The notes under the pieces were generated by a model. It had not been told where the DNA came from, searched no databases, and saw only the letters and a list, made by a program, of their open reading frames with translations. Position numbers and translations under genes: made by a program. A stretch of 64,000 bases of DNA from Streptomyces griseoviridis (GTDB lineage Bacteria > Actinomycetota > Actinomycetes > Streptomycetales > Streptomycetaceae): contig NZ_CP029078.1 of the NCBI RefSeq assembly GCF_005222485.1, positions 558,001 to 622,000 of the forward strand. Direction: 5' to 3'. Shown here one piece after another: positions 36,829 through 46,157 of the stretch; the first letter of the stretch is position 1, and each line of letters opens with the position of its first letter.

Positions 36829-38040
36829 TCACGACTCACCCTCCCCCTCCCCCGCCAGCTCCGCCCGCCTGCGTTCCAGCAGGGCCCGCTCCGCCGTGCT
36901 CTCGGTGCGGGCGAGGGCCGCCGTGTACGCCCGTACCGCCTCCCCGGTGCGGCCCAGCCTGCGCAGCAGGTCGGCGCGGACCGCGTGCAGGACGTGGTAG
37001 CGGTCCAGGTCCAGCGCGTCGACCAGGGCGAGGGCCGCCTCCGGGCCCCGCGTCTCCGCCACGGCGACCGCCTGGTTCAGGGCCACCACCGGGCTGGGCG
37101 CGACGGCCATGAGGTGGTCGTACAGCCGCAGGATCTGCCCCCAGTCGGTGTCCTCGGCGCGTCGCGCGTCGCTGTGGACGGCCTGGACGGCGGCCTGGAT
37201 CTGGTACGGGCCCGGCCGGTCGCGGCGCAGGCAGCGGCGGACCAGGTCCTGGCCCTCGGCGATCAGCGCGCGGTCCCAGAGGGCGCGGTCCTGCTCGGGC
37301 AGCGGCACCAGCGCGCCGTCCGCGCCCCGGCGTGCGCTCGCGCGCGCGTCGATCAGGAGCAGCAGCGCGAGCAGACCGGTGGCCTCGGGTTCGTCGGGCA
37401 TCAGTTCGATGACCAGTCGGGCCAGGCGGACGGCCTCGGCGCACAGCTCGGGGCTGCCCGTGTACCCCTCGTTGAAGATCAGGTAGATCACGGCGAGGAC
37501 GACCCGGAGCCGGTCGGGGAGGTCGGCGTCGCGCGGGACGCGGTAGGGGATGCGGGCGGCGCGGATCTTCGCCTTGGCGCGGACCAGCCGTTGGGCCATG
37601 GTCGGTTCGGGGACCAGGAAGGCGCGGGCGATCTGCTCGGTGGTGAGCCCGCCGAGCAGCCGCAGCGTCAGGGCGACCTGGGCGCGCGGGGCGAGCGCGG
37701 GGTGGCAGCAGGTGAAGATCAGGCGGAGCCGCTCGTCGCGCACGGGACCCTCCTCGGCCGGTGGGCCGGGGGTGTCGAGCAGGGCGGCCTGGGCGTGCCT
37801 GGCGTCCCGGACGGCCTCCCGGCGCAGTCCGTCGATCGCCCGGTTGCGGGCGGTGGTGATGATCCAGCCGGCCGGGCTCGGTGGCACGCCGGTCTGCGGC
37901 CAGCGTCGGACGGCGGTGGTGAAGGCGTCCTGGACGGCTTCCTCGGCGAGGTCGATGTCACCGAGGAAGCGGACCAGGACGGCGACCGCGCGGCCGTACT
38001 CCGCCCGGAACACGGCCTCGACGTCGATGGGGTCCGGCAT
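36829..38040 (-). CDS. ECF sigma factor with C-terminal TPR-like extension (ECF42 type)
   Basis: 403 residues, twice a normal ECF. Region 2 is [20 protein letters not shown] and [17 protein letters not shown]; region 4 is [25 protein letters not shown]. The remaining about 220 residues ([12 protein letters not shown]..., [23 protein letters not shown]) are the SnoaL-free, TPR-like C-terminus diagnostic for ECF42. In this group no anti-sigma factor exists and the extension is thought to control activity. The DGPF/YCII gene lies 2 bp upstream and is translationally linked. Confidence 0.9.
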   Translation of the reverse strand: MPDPIDVEAVFRAEYGRAVAVLVRFLGDIDLAEEAVQDAFTTAVRRWPQTGVPPSPAGWIITTARNRAIDGLRREAVRDARHAQAALLDTPGPPAEEGPVRDERLRLIFTCCHPALAPRAQVALTLRLLGGLTTEQIARAFLVPEPTMAQRLVRAKAKIRAARIPYRVPRDADLPDRLRVVLAVIYLIFNEGYTGSPELCAEAVRLARLVIELMPDEPEATGLLALLLLIDARASARRGADGALVPLPEQDRALWDRALIAEGQDLVRRCLRRDRPGPYQIQAAVQAVHSDARRAEDTDWGQILRLYDHLMAVAPSPVVALNQAVAVAETRGPEAALALVDALDLDRYHVLHAVRADLLRRLGRTGEAVRAYTAALARTESTAERALLERRRAELAGEGEGES

Positions 38041-38042
38041 GG

Positions 38043-38393
38043 TCAGTGCTGGTCCACGAACGGCCTGACCTCGATCGGCAGCGTGGTGGCGAGGGCCGCC
38101 TTCCTGCCCCACTCCAGGGCCTCGTCCAGGTCGCCAGCCTTGATCAGGCTGAGTCCGCCCAGGTACTCCTTGCCCTCGGCGTACGGGCCGTCGCTGATCA
38201 GGACGTCGCCGTCGGCGGGACGCAGCAGGGTGGCGGTCTCCGGGCCGTGCAGGCCGCCGGCGAACACCCAGGCGCCCGCCGCGCGGAGTTCCTCGTCGAA
38301 GGCGCGGACGTCGCGCATGATCTGCGCGAGCGCCTCCGGCGCGGGCGGTTCGCCGTCGGCGGGCTGGACCACGCTGAGCAGGTAGTACGTCAT
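38043..38393 (-). CDS. YCII/DGPF-domain protein paired with ECF42 sigma
   Basis: 116 residues. The DGPF signature appears as [15 protein letters not shown]; the ferredoxin-like YCII fold begins [19 protein letters not shown] precedes the ATG by 5 bp. In S. venezuelae such DGPF genes are the main targets of their neighbouring ECF42 sigma factor (established knowledge), so this operon is probably autoregulated. The enzymatic role is unknown. Confidence 0.9.
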   Translation of the reverse strand: MTYYLLSVVQPADGEPPAPEALAQIMRDVRAFDEELRAAGAWVFAGGLHGPETATLLRPADGDVLISDGPYAEGKEYLGGLSLIKAGDLDEALEWGRKAALATTLPIEVRPFVDQH

Positions 38394-38491
38394 GACGGCC
38401 TCCTCGGGCCTCGGTGTGTTCTCCCCTCCTACACGAACGGCGCGGCCCCGGATCGACACCTCGCGCGCGCCGACCGGGAGAATCCTTCCCC

Positions 38492-39550
38492 ATGACCTTC
38501 GAAGACCATCCGCTCGTCGTCGCCGCCCGTTCCCTGGCCGCCGGGCTGCTCGCCCCTGACGCGGCCCGTGTCGACGTGGAGGGGGTGCCGGCCGGTCACC
38601 TCGACGCGATCCGGGACGCGGGGCTGCTCGGGGTGAGCGCGCCGGTGGAGTACGGCGGCGCGGGGGCGCCCGACGCGGTGGCGCGGGAGGTCGCGGAGAT
38701 CCTCGCCGGCGCGTGCTGTTCGACGTGGTTCGTGCAGACCCAGCACCACACGCCGGTGCGGATGCTCGCGCGGTCGGCGGCGCCGGTGCGGGAGCGGCTG
38801 CTGCGCCGGCTGGCGACCGGTGAGGCGCTCGCGGGGATCGCGTACGCGCATGTCCGTGCCTTCCCCCGGCGGCCGGTGCGGGCGGCGCGGGAGGGGGACG
38901 GGTGGCGGTTCGACGGCACCGTGCCGTGGTTCACCGGCTGGGGGCTGAACGATCTGATGCTGCTCGCGGGGGTGACCGACACCGGCGAGCTGGTGTTCGC
39001 GTTCGCCGACGCGCGCGAGCAGCCGGGGCTGCGTGCTTCGCCGCCGATGCGGCTGGCGGCGCTCACCGCCGCGCGGACCGTGTCGCTCGGCCTGGACGGG
39101 CTGTGGCTGCCCGACGAGGTGGTGCTGCTGCGCACCCCGCACGAGGTGTTCGCGGCGACCGACCGGGCCCGTGCCGCGAACGCCTCGCCCGCCGTGTTCG
39201 GGGTGGCGCGGGCCGCCGTCGAGCTGGTCGCGGAGTCCCGGGAGCCGGACACGGCCCGCGCGCTGCGTGAACGGCTCGACGCGGTACGGGAGTCGGCGTA
39301 CGCGCTCGCCGAACACCCCGAGCCGCTGGAGCGGGTGGCCGAACGGCTGGCGTGCCGGACGCGGGCCTACGACGTGCTGCGGACGGCCACCACGGCGGCG
39401 GTCGTGGCCCGTGGCGGCCGTGCGATGGATCTGCGCGAGCCGGCCCAACGGCTGTCCCGGGAGGGGATGTTCCTGCTGATCCAGGGCCAGACGTCGGACG
39501 CCCGCCGAGCCCACCTCGACGCCCTGGCCGGACTCGGCCAACTCGGCTGA
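38492..39550 (+). CDS. Acyl-CoA dehydrogenase-like flavoprotein
   Basis: 352 residues. N-terminal helical domain ([20 protein letters not shown]), mid beta-domain ([17 protein letters not shown]) and a shortened C-terminal helical domain ending [18 protein letters not shown]. Several dehydrogenase consensus residues are missing, so a monooxygenase-like (DszC/SfnB-type) or desaturase role is possible. GGGAG precedes ATG 38492. It ends inside a 9-bp tandem repeat that supplies its stop codon, and it is convergent to ssuD. Confidence 0.78.
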   Translation: MTFEDHPLVVAARSLAAGLLAPDAARVDVEGVPAGHLDAIRDAGLLGVSAPVEYGGAGAPDAVAREVAEILAGACCSTWFVQTQHHTPVRMLARSAAPVRERLLRRLATGEALAGIAYAHVRAFPRRPVRAAREGDGWRFDGTVPWFTGWGLNDLMLLAGVTDTGELVFAFADAREQPGLRASPPMRLAALTAARTVSLGLDGLWLPDEVVLLRTPHEVFAATDRARAANASPAVFGVARAAVELVAESREPDTARALRERLDAVRESAYALAEHPEPLERVAERLACRTRAYDVLRTATTAAVVARGGRAMDLREPAQRLSREGMFLLIQGQTSDARRAHLDALAGLGQLG

Positions 39551-39621
39551 CTCGGCTGACTCGGCTGACTCGGCTGACTCGGCTGACTCGGCTGACTCGG
39601 CTGACTCGGCTAACTCGGCTA
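39532..39621. repeat. 9-bp tandem repeat, ten copies, at a convergent gene junction
   Basis: ACTCGGCTG, with terminal variants ACTCGGCCA and ACTCGGCTA, is repeated ten times. The first copies encode the end and stop codon of the plus-strand gene; the last copy holds the TAG stop of ssuD on the minus strand. Confidence 0.92.
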
Positions 39622-40761
39622 ACTCGCGAACGGCACCTGCGCCTCGGGGGTTTCGGCCAGGTTCGCCGGGTGGCGCCACAGGCCCTGGGCGGCGAGCCGG
39701 GGCAGGACGCCCTCGCCGAACCAGTACGCCTCCTCCAGGTGCGGGTAGCCGGAGAGCACGAACTCGTCGATGCCCAGGGCGTGGTACTCCTTGATCCGTT
39801 CGACGACCTCGTCGTGGCTGCCGACCAGGGCGGTGCCCGCGCCGCCGCGCACCAGGCCGATGCCGGCCCAGAGGTTCGGGTGGATCTCCAGTCCGTCCCG
39901 GCCGCCGCCGTGCAGGGCGAGCATCCGGCGCTGCCCCTCGGACTCGCTGCGGGCGAGCCCGGCCTGCACGGAGCGGACGGTCTCCGGGTCGAAGCCGTCC
40001 AGGAGCCGGCCCGCCTCGGCCCACGCCTGTTCCGAGGTGTCGCGGGTGATGACGTGCAGCCGGATGCCGAACCGCAGGGTGCGGCCCTGTGCGGCGGCCA
40101 GCTCCCTGATCCTGGCGATCTTCTCGGCGACCTGCGCGGGCGGTTCGCCCCAGGTGAGGTAGACGTCGCAGTGGCGGGCGGCGATCTCCCCGGCGATGGG
40201 CGAGGACCCGCCGAAGTACACCTCGGGCACCGGGTCGGGCACCCGGGCCAGCTTCGCGTCCGCCACCTGGAGGTGCCGGCCGTGCAGATCCACCGTCTTG
40301 CCCTCCCACAACCCCTTGACGACTTCGAGGAACTCGCCGGTGCGGCGGTAGCGGTCGTCCTTGTCGAGGAAGTCGCCGTACGCCCGCTGCTCGTGGCTCT
40401 CGCCGCCGGTGACGACGTTGAGGAGCAGCCGTCCGCCGGACTGCCGTTGGAAGGTGGAGGCCATCTGCGCGGCGAGCGTCGGGGAGACGAAGCCGGGGCG
40501 GAACGCGACCAGGAACTTGAGGCGTTCGCTGTTCTGGCTGACCATGGCGGTGGTCAGCCAGGCGTCCTCGCACCAGGCGCCGGTCGGGGTGAGCGCGCCC
40601 AGGAAGCCCAGGTCCTCGGCGGCGCGGGCGATCTGGCTCAGATAGGCGACCGTCGGCGGCCGGTCCCGTCCCGAGGCGGTGGCCGGGGTGCCGTGGCCGC
40701 CGCCGACGACGTGCCGGCTGTCGCCGTTGGTGGGCAGGAACCAGTGGAAGGTGAGGGACAC
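39619..40761 (-). CDS. ssuD: FMNH2-dependent alkanesulfonate monooxygenase
   Basis: 380 residues of the bacterial-luciferase-like (LLM) fold. FHWFLPTNGDSRHV, AFRPGFVSPTLAAQMASTFQ, LLLNVVTGGES and YFGGSSPIAGE are typical of SsuD, which releases sulfite from C2-C10 alkanesulfonates using FMNH2 supplied by SsuE. GTG start with GGAGACC 8 bp upstream. It is third gene of the operon ssuE-sfnB-like-ssuD. No sulfonate ABC transporter genes (ssuABC) are in the window. Confidence 0.9.
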   Translation of the reverse strand: MSLTFHWFLPTNGDSRHVVGGGHGTPATASGRDRPPTVAYLSQIARAAEDLGFLGALTPTGAWCEDAWLTTAMVSQNSERLKFLVAFRPGFVSPTLAAQMASTFQRQSGGRLLLNVVTGGESHEQRAYGDFLDKDDRYRRTGEFLEVVKGLWEGKTVDLHGRHLQVADAKLARVPDPVPEVYFGGSSPIAGEIAARHCDVYLTWGEPPAQVAEKIARIRELAAAQGRTLRFGIRLHVITRDTSEQAWAEAGRLLDGFDPETVRSVQAGLARSESEGQRRMLALHGGGRDGLEIHPNLWAGIGLVRGGAGTALVGSHDEVVERIKEYHALGIDEFVLSGYPHLEEAYWFGEGVLPRLAAQGLWRHPANLAETPEAQVPFAS

Positions 40762-40816
40762 GTGGGGTCTCCGATCGGGTGGGGAACCGGGCCGCGGCGC
40801 TCGGGGTCGCGTGCGG

Positions 40817-42001
40817 CTAGAGGAGGCCGTGGCGGGGTGGCCTGGTGCCGCTGAGGACGTAGCGGCCGATGTGCTGGATCTTCCAGCGGGCCGGGTCGTG
40901 CAGGGTGTGGGTGCGGGCGTCGCGCCAGTGCCGGTGCAGGTTCAGGGAGTTGAGGGCGGAGCGGGTGCCGGCCAGTTCGAAGAGGGCGTCCGCGACCTCG
41001 ACGGCGGTACGGGCCGCGTGCGCCTTGGCGGCGGCGACCGCGATGGACGCCTCGGCGGCCGAGTCGTCGGTGAGGTCGGCGCGTGCCTCCTCCACGGTCC
41101 GTGCCGCCTCCCGCAGCAGGGCCCTCGACGCCCATGTGCCGACGGCGAGTTCACCGAACCGCTGGATCACCAGCGGGTCCTCGGCGGCGGTGTCGACGCC
41201 GCTCTCGAACCAGGGCCTGCTTTTCGTCCTGACGAACTCGGCGGCCTCCGCGAGCGCGCCGTCGGCGATCCCTACGTCGATGGCCGCGTGCAGCAACTGG
41301 GCCACCGCGCCGTGGAGTTGCGGGCCGCGGAAGGTGAGGTGGTGGGGCAGGACCCGGTCGGCGGGCACCGGCACGTCGGTGAGGTGGACGGTGCCGCTCG
41401 CGGTGGTGCGCTGGCCCATGCCGTCCCAGTCGTCGACGACGGTGACGCCTGGGGCGTCCCGGGGCACGTAGGCGACGTGCAGGTCGTCGTGGTCGGCGCG
41501 GGCGAGCACCGGGATCCAGTCGGCGAAGAGGGCGCCGGTGGAGTAGTGCTTCACCCCGGTGAGCAGGAAGGAGCCGTCGGGGCGTGGGGTGAGCCGGGTG
41601 CGGATGTCCTGGACGTGCCGGGTGCCCGCCTCGGACTGGGCGTTGCCGAAGCGGCGCCCGGCGAGCAGTTCGGCGAAGAAGAACTTCCGCTGTTCCGCGG
41701 TGCCCTGACGGCGGATCACGTTGACGTAGACGAAGTGGCTCTGCGGGATCTGGGCGAGGCTGCCGTCGGCGGAGGCCAGCAGCCGGAAGATCTCCGCGAG
41801 GGTCGTCGCGTCGACGTCGGCGCCGCCGTGCTCGGCGGGCACCGTGACGGCGAGCAGTCCGGACGCCGAGAGCCGCTCCAACTCGGCTCGTGGCAGCCGT
41901 CGTTCGCTGTCGCGGGCGCCTGCCCCGGCCCGGAACCCGTCGGCGAGGGACCGGGCGACGGCGAGCGCCTCGGCGTCGTCGGCGATGACGTGGGCGGACA
42001 C
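40817..42001 (-). CDS. SfnB/DszC-like acyl-CoA dehydrogenase-family monooxygenase
   Basis: 394 residues. LSASGLLAVTVPAEHGGADV and NAQSEAGTRHVQDIRTRL show the acyl-CoA dehydrogenase fold; the absence of the catalytic Glu context and the sulfur operon setting point to the FMNH2-using SfnB/DszC branch acting on sulfones or other organosulfur compounds. The GTG at 42001 starts 5 bp after the ssuE stop. SsuE probably supplies its reduced flavin. The exact substrate is inference. Confidence 0.83.
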   Translation of the reverse strand: MSAHVIADDAEALAVARSLADGFRAGAGARDSERRLPRAELERLSASGLLAVTVPAEHGGADVDATTLAEIFRLLASADGSLAQIPQSHFVYVNVIRRQGTAEQRKFFFAELLAGRRFGNAQSEAGTRHVQDIRTRLTPRPDGSFLLTGVKHYSTGALFADWIPVLARADHDDLHVAYVPRDAPGVTVVDDWDGMGQRTTASGTVHLTDVPVPADRVLPHHLTFRGPQLHGAVAQLLHAAIDVGIADGALAEAAEFVRTKSRPWFESGVDTAAEDPLVIQRFGELAVGTWASRALLREAARTVEEARADLTDDSAAEASIAVAAAKAHAARTAVEVADALFELAGTRSALNSLNLHRHWRDARTHTLHDPARWKIQHIGRYVLSGTRPPRHGLL

Positions 42002-42006
42002 GGCGG

Positions 42007-42561
42007 TCAGCTCGCCGCGGCCAGCAGCGGGGTGCGGCCGAGGGCGGTGGAGAACTGGTCGACGACCTGGGTGAGGGCCTCGGTCGCGAGGGGCGCGACG
42101 GAGAGGGTGCCGTCCTCGTGCACGGTGATGTCCTTGTCGAGGGTGAACCAGCCCTGCACGATGTGCGCGGCGCCCATGGAGTTGAGGACCGGGCGCAGCG
42201 CGTAGTCGATGGCGAGGACGTGGGCGGTGGTGCCGCCGGTGGCGAGCGGCAGCACGGTCTTGCCGGTGAGGGCGTACTGCGGGAGCAGGTCGAGGAGCGC
42301 CTTGAGGACGCCGGAGTAGGCGGCCTTGTAGACGGGCGTGCCGACGACGACGCCGTCGGCGCGGGCGAACAGTTCGGTGGCCTCGACGATCGCGGGGTGC
42401 GCGAAGTCGGCGCCGAGCAGGGCCTCGGCGGGGATGGTGCGGACGTCGAGGGGTATCACCTCGTGGCCCTGGGCGGCGAGCCGCTGGTCGAGGTGGCGCA
42501 GCAGCCGGTTGGTGCGGGAGGAGGCGGAGGGGCTGCCGGAGACGGACAGGACGGTGGCCAT
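42007..42561 (-). CDS. ssuE: NAD(P)H-dependent FMN reductase
   Basis: 184 residues with a flavodoxin-like fold: SVSGSPSASSRTNRLLRHLD binds FMN phosphate and VVGTPVYKAAYSGVLKALLD contacts the isoalloxazine, as in SsuE. It provides FMNH2 to the two downstream monooxygenases. First structural gene of the sulfur operon, preceded by a long (about 330 bp) leader containing the short peptide gene at 42896-42973. Confidence 0.9.
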   Translation of the reverse strand: MATVLSVSGSPSASSRTNRLLRHLDQRLAAQGHEVIPLDVRTIPAEALLGADFAHPAIVEATELFARADGVVVGTPVYKAAYSGVLKALLDLLPQYALTGKTVLPLATGGTTAHVLAIDYALRPVLNSMGAAHIVQGWFTLDKDITVHEDGTLSVAPLATEALTQVVDQFSTALGRTPLLAAAS

Positions 42562-42895
42562 GAGCCCTCTTTCGGGGAGGTGGGGCGTCCGCGTCCGGCG
42601 GGCGCCCCGGGTGGGAACGGTCGGAAGTATCGGCGGGGCCGCGGCAGTTGAGCGCCGAGGACCCGGCGGCCGGCCGCGCGCCGTGCGGGGGCGACGGGGT
42701 CGTGCGGAGTGCGGGTGGGACGTCGCGCCGGAACCGGTCGGGGCCCTCGGCGGTGCCGGCGGGCCGCGGCTCGGTGGTGCGCGGGCCGCACCGCATCAGG
42801 CGGGCGTGAACGCGCGGCGCATCACGGGCGGGCGCGGAAAAGGGGTGACCGGTGCGGTCGGAGGTGGGAGGCGGTGCGGCGGATCGAGGCGGGGA
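42562..42895 (-). promoter_or_regulatory. Long 5' leader of the ssuE operon
   Basis: 334 bp between the leader-peptide stop and ssuE without another credible gene. It probably forms the transcript region in which leader-peptide translation acts. I could not resolve a defined antiterminator/terminator pair by eye. Confidence 0.5.
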
Positions 42896-42973
42896 TCAGG
42901 CCGCGGCGCGACAGGAGGCGCTGGAGACGCGCGCGAGGTCGACATGGCGTCGCCGCGTGAGGTCCAGTCGCAT
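42896..42973 (-). CDS. Cysteine-containing leader peptide of the sulfur operon
   Basis: A 25-codon frame too short for ordinary gene calling. It begins MRLDLTRRRHVDLARVSSAS and ends CRAAA. This MRLDLTRRRHVDL...CR pattern is the conserved actinobacterial leader peptide found upstream of sulfur-assimilation genes, where ribosome stalling at the Cys codon reports cysteine shortage (family knowledge; mechanism inferred here). The single Cys codon is TGT at codon 21. An in-frame ATG at 42979 would add two residues. Confidence 0.82.
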   Translation of the reverse strand: MRLDLTRRRHVDLARVSSASCRAAA

Positions 42974-43116
42974 CTTCATGCCGTCGATCGTGGCAGCCGT
43001 CGGCGAGAGCCGTCAAGGAGAACCCGACCGGTCTCGTATCCCGGACCATTGGATTTCACGAAGGCGTGACAGGGAAACCCTTGAACCCGCTCGTGAAAGG
43101 GCCGCACTCTGCGGGG

Positions 43117-44064
43117 GTGCGCACCGAACAGCTGGAATACATAGCGGCCGTGACCCGGCTCGGCTCGCTGCGCCGGGCGGCCGAGGAACTGCGGCTCTCG
43201 CAGCCCGCGTTGAGCGAGACGGTACGGAATCTGGAGCGGGAACTGGGGGTGGATCTGCTGGAGCGCAAGCGCTCGGGGGCGACGATGAGCGCGGAGGGCA
43301 GGGAGCTGCTGCCCTACATCTCCCAGGTGCTGGAGGCGGTGGACCGGCTGCGGGCGGCGGCGGGCGAGCAGCACCGCATCAGCCGCATGGTGCGCGTCGG
43401 CACGGTGAACGCGGCGACCGTGCCGCTGCTGATCCCGGTGCTGCGGGAGTTCCGCGCCACGCATCCGGTCACCCAGGTCGAGGTGGTGGCGGCGCGGCAG
43501 GCGGAGATCGACCGGGCGCTGGCGGAGGGCGGCTTCGATCTGGGCCTGGTCAACCAGTTGGACGGCGACGACCCGCCCGCGGGGCTCGACTCCACGGAGC
43601 TGCTGCGGGGGCGCCCCGTGGTGTGTCTGCGGCCCGACAGCCCGCTGGCCGCGCTCGACGCCGTCTCGGTGGACGATCTGCTCACCCAGCCGCTGATCGC
43701 GATGCGCTCCGGCTATGTCATGCACCGTTTCGTGCACCGGCTCCTCGCCGGGCGCCTGCCGTCGTTCTCCTACTCCACGGACGGCGCCGAGATGGGCAAG
43801 CTGATGGTCGCCGAGGGGCTCGGGGTGACGGTGCTGCCGGACTTCAGCGTCGTCGGCGATCCCCTGGAGCGGCAGGGCACGATCACCCACAGGACGCTCG
43901 CGGGCGACACGACCGGGGTGCGGCTGACACTGCGGCGGCGCCGGGCCGAGTCGGTGCCGCTCGCGGCCGGGGAGTTGCACGAGGCGTTCGTGCGCCGGGG
44001 GTGTGAGCTGGGCGGAAGCGTGCGGGGCGCGACCGGGCCAGGCGCGCGCCCCGCCGGGCGGTGA
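43117..44064 (+). CDS. LysR family regulator, probably of sulfur assimilation
   Basis: 315 residues. Winged helix-turn-helix: GSLRRAAEELRLSQPALSETVR; effector domain from about residue 90 (VRVGTVNAATVPLLIPVLRE). It is divergent from the leader-ssuE operon, the usual place for a CysB/Cbl-like regulator, so control of that operon is likely. The start is uncertain: GTG 43117 gives VRTEQLEYIAAV; earlier in-frame starts exist to 43066. Confidence 0.85.
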   Translation: MRTEQLEYIAAVTRLGSLRRAAEELRLSQPALSETVRNLERELGVDLLERKRSGATMSAEGRELLPYISQVLEAVDRLRAAAGEQHRISRMVRVGTVNAATVPLLIPVLREFRATHPVTQVEVVAARQAEIDRALAEGGFDLGLVNQLDGDDPPAGLDSTELLRGRPVVCLRPDSPLAALDAVSVDDLLTQPLIAMRSGYVMHRFVHRLLAGRLPSFSYSTDGAEMGKLMVAEGLGVTVLPDFSVVGDPLERQGTITHRTLAGDTTGVRLTLRRRRAESVPLAAGELHEAFVRRGCELGGSVRGATGPGARPAGR

Positions 44065-44138
44065 CCTGTTCATGATTCACTCGTTTGACGGAGTGGAAGG
44101 CGCAGCGCGCGTCCCTCGTCCGGAAGGCATCACGCTCC

Positions 44139-46157
44139 ATGCACCTTCGCTCGCTCCGACGCTCCGGCGGGAGTGTCAGGACACCGGTTCTGGAGGCAGA
44201 GACCGTTCTCGTCGAGCAGTACGGGGAGTTGGTCAGGCTGGCCCACCTCGTGCTGCCCGCGACGCTCGGCCGGCACCGACGGGTGCTGGTGGCGCACTCC
44301 CTGGTCCAGCGGACGCTGCCGCGGTTCCGCTCGACGCACCAGATGCCCGCCGTGCCCGCGCCGCGCGCGGGAGGCCCGGCGCGGCACTCCGCCGCGTGGG
44401 CGCTCACCGCGGAGGTGCTGCGCGGGGCGCTCGCCCACGACCGCGGCTCCCGTCGGTGGCCGGCGCGTCGGCTGCCCAGGCTGCCGCTTGTGATCGGGCT
44501 GCGGCTGTTCCCGCGGTCCGGCGGTGCCGCCGAACTCGCTTTGGCACAGAAGCTGTCGGGGGTGTCGGCGGCGGCGCGGGCCGCGTTCCTGCTGAGCGTG
44601 GTGCACGGTCTCGCGCCGGACGCCGTGCGCGCGCTGCTGACGGCGGCGGGCGCCACCGAGCCGGACGCGGCGCTGCGGGCCGCCGCGCTGCTGGGCGCGG
44701 GTGAGGACGAGCACGCGGCGACGGCGGCGCTGCTGGCGTCGCAGGAGTTCGACGCGTGCGCGCTCCAGGCCAGCCCGACCGATCTGCTGCGGCGCAGACG
44801 GCGGGTCCGGGTGGCGGTCGCCGCCTGCGCGGTCGCGGCGATCTCGGCGGTGACGCTGGTGACGACCACGTCGGGACGGCCCGCGGCCCCGGCCTCCGTA
44901 CCGGCGCCCGAGTCGGCGGCGGCGCTGCGTCCGGCGGCGCTGCTGCGGACCCCGGCCGGGGTGTGGGGCAGCACCGCGCGGATGGATTTCACGGCGTGGC
45001 CGGCGCGCGGTGACCGTACGGGCGACGAGGCCCTCCTCGGCCGGGCCCTCGCCGCGTGGGCGCACCCGTCGTCCGGCACCCGCGTCACGCTGGCCGCCGC
45101 GACGTCCGCCGCGGCCCCGACGTCGGCGCCGCGGCTGCTGTTCGCGGGCGGTGTCGGCGCGCACGCGGTGGTGGTGCTCTACGACGGCCAGCGCGTCGCC
45201 CGCTACAGCGAGCCCAAGTGGGTGCGCGCGGAGGGCGAGTTGAGGGTGTCCCGGGTCGACGACTCGGATGTGACGACGGCCGCGGCGCTCGCCGTCGACG
45301 ACGGTGGCGGCTCAGGCGGTCGCACCGGCGGGGTCCGTTACCTGCTGGCGCCGTGGGTCGCCGAGGCGGGCACCCGTGATCTGCTGAGGCCCGACGTACC
45401 GGCCCGTCCGCTCACCGTGACGGAGGACGGCGTCACCGACCGGGTCCCGTCGGTGCCGACCGGGGCGACCGGGCGCACGGGGTCATCGGGCGGCGGGTGC
45501 GGGAGCGCGCCGGTGCTGCAACTGCGGTCCTCCGAGCGGATCGCCGAGCGTCACGCGTTCCTGCTGGCCGGGGTGGGCGCCCTGTCCCCCGTCCATCTGA
45601 CGTACACCCCGCTGCCGGGAGGCGGGGCGCCGGCCCGGCAGCCCCGGGAGGCGACCGGGCCCGCGGCACTGCTCGCCTGGGCCCATCAGGCGTGCGCGCT
45701 GGGGACGTCGGGCGCCCTGGGCGTACGGGCGGTCAACGCCTGGGACTTCGCGCGGCAGCGGCTGCCCGGCACGGGCGGCGACGCGGTGTGGAGCTGCGCC
45801 CGCGCGGACACCTGGCGGGGTCCCGGTGCGGTGACGGTGACGTTGCGCACCAGCCGGGACGGCGTGGACGCGCCGGGCCGGACGGTCGCCCGGGTGCCGT
45901 CGACCGCGCTGTGCAGCCGGTTCGGCCAACACGTGGTGGCGTCGACGGAGTGGCGGGCGCCGGACGGCCGGGACTATCTGCTGGCGGCGGGCAGTCGGGG
46001 CGTCACCCGGATCGACGTCACCGGTGACGTCCGGGCGTCGGGGCGGGGCAACACCCTCGCGCTCCCCGCGTCCGGACGCCCGCGCGTCACCGTACGGGCC
46101 CATCTGACGACCGGCGGGGAACTCGACGGGGTGGGCGGGCCACGGAGCGGCGGCTGA
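44139..46157 (+). CDS. Membrane protein with sigma-factor-like N-terminus and large extracytoplasmic domain
   Basis: 672 residues. Residues 20-60 (ETVLVEQYGELVRLAHLVLP) look like a decayed sigma-70 region 2, and residues around 155-195 (LSGVSAAARAAFLLSVVHGL, APDAVRALL) like region 4. A single transmembrane helix (about 225-247, RVAVAACAVAAISAVTLV) then leads to an outside domain of about 400 residues without recognised motifs. Its overall layout recalls anti-sigma or sigma-anti-sigma fusions, but the family is unknown to me. ATG 44139 is chosen; the SD (CGGAAGG) is somewhat far. Confidence 0.7.
   Translation: MHLRSLRRSGGSVRTPVLEAETVLVEQYGELVRLAHLVLPATLGRHRRVLVAHSLVQRTLPRFRSTHQMPAVPAPRAGGPARHSAAWALTAEVLRGALAHDRGSRRWPARRLPRLPLVIGLRLFPRSGGAAELALAQKLSGVSAAARAAFLLSVVHGLAPDAVRALLTAAGATEPDAALRAAALLGAGEDEHAATAALLASQEFDACALQASPTDLLRRRRRVRVAVAACAVAAISAVTLVTTTSGRPAAPASVPAPESAAALRPAALLRTPAGVWGSTARMDFTAWPARGDRTGDEALLGRALAAWAHPSSGTRVTLAAATSAAAPTSAPRLLFAGGVGAHAVVVLYDGQRVARYSEPKWVRAEGELRVSRVDDSDVTTAAALAVDDGGGSGGRTGGVRYLLAPWVAEAGTRDLLRPDVPARPLTVTEDGVTDRVPSVPTGATGRTGSSGGGCGSAPVLQLRSSERIAERHAFLLAGVGALSPVHLTYTPLPGGGAPARQPREATGPAALLAWAHQACALGTSGALGVRAVNAWDFARQRLPGTGGDAVWSCARADTWRGPGAVTVTLRTSRDGVDAPGRTVARVPSTALCSRFGQHVVASTEWRAPDGRDYLLAAGSRGVTRIDVTGDVRASGRGNTLALPASGRPRVTVRAHLTTGGELDGVGGPRSGG

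Noticed and set aside
39352..40854. 500-codon plus-strand open frame opposite ssuD
   Set aside because: Includes the run of Leu-Thr-Arg codons generated by the 9-bp array and has no family features; ssuD is real on the other strand.
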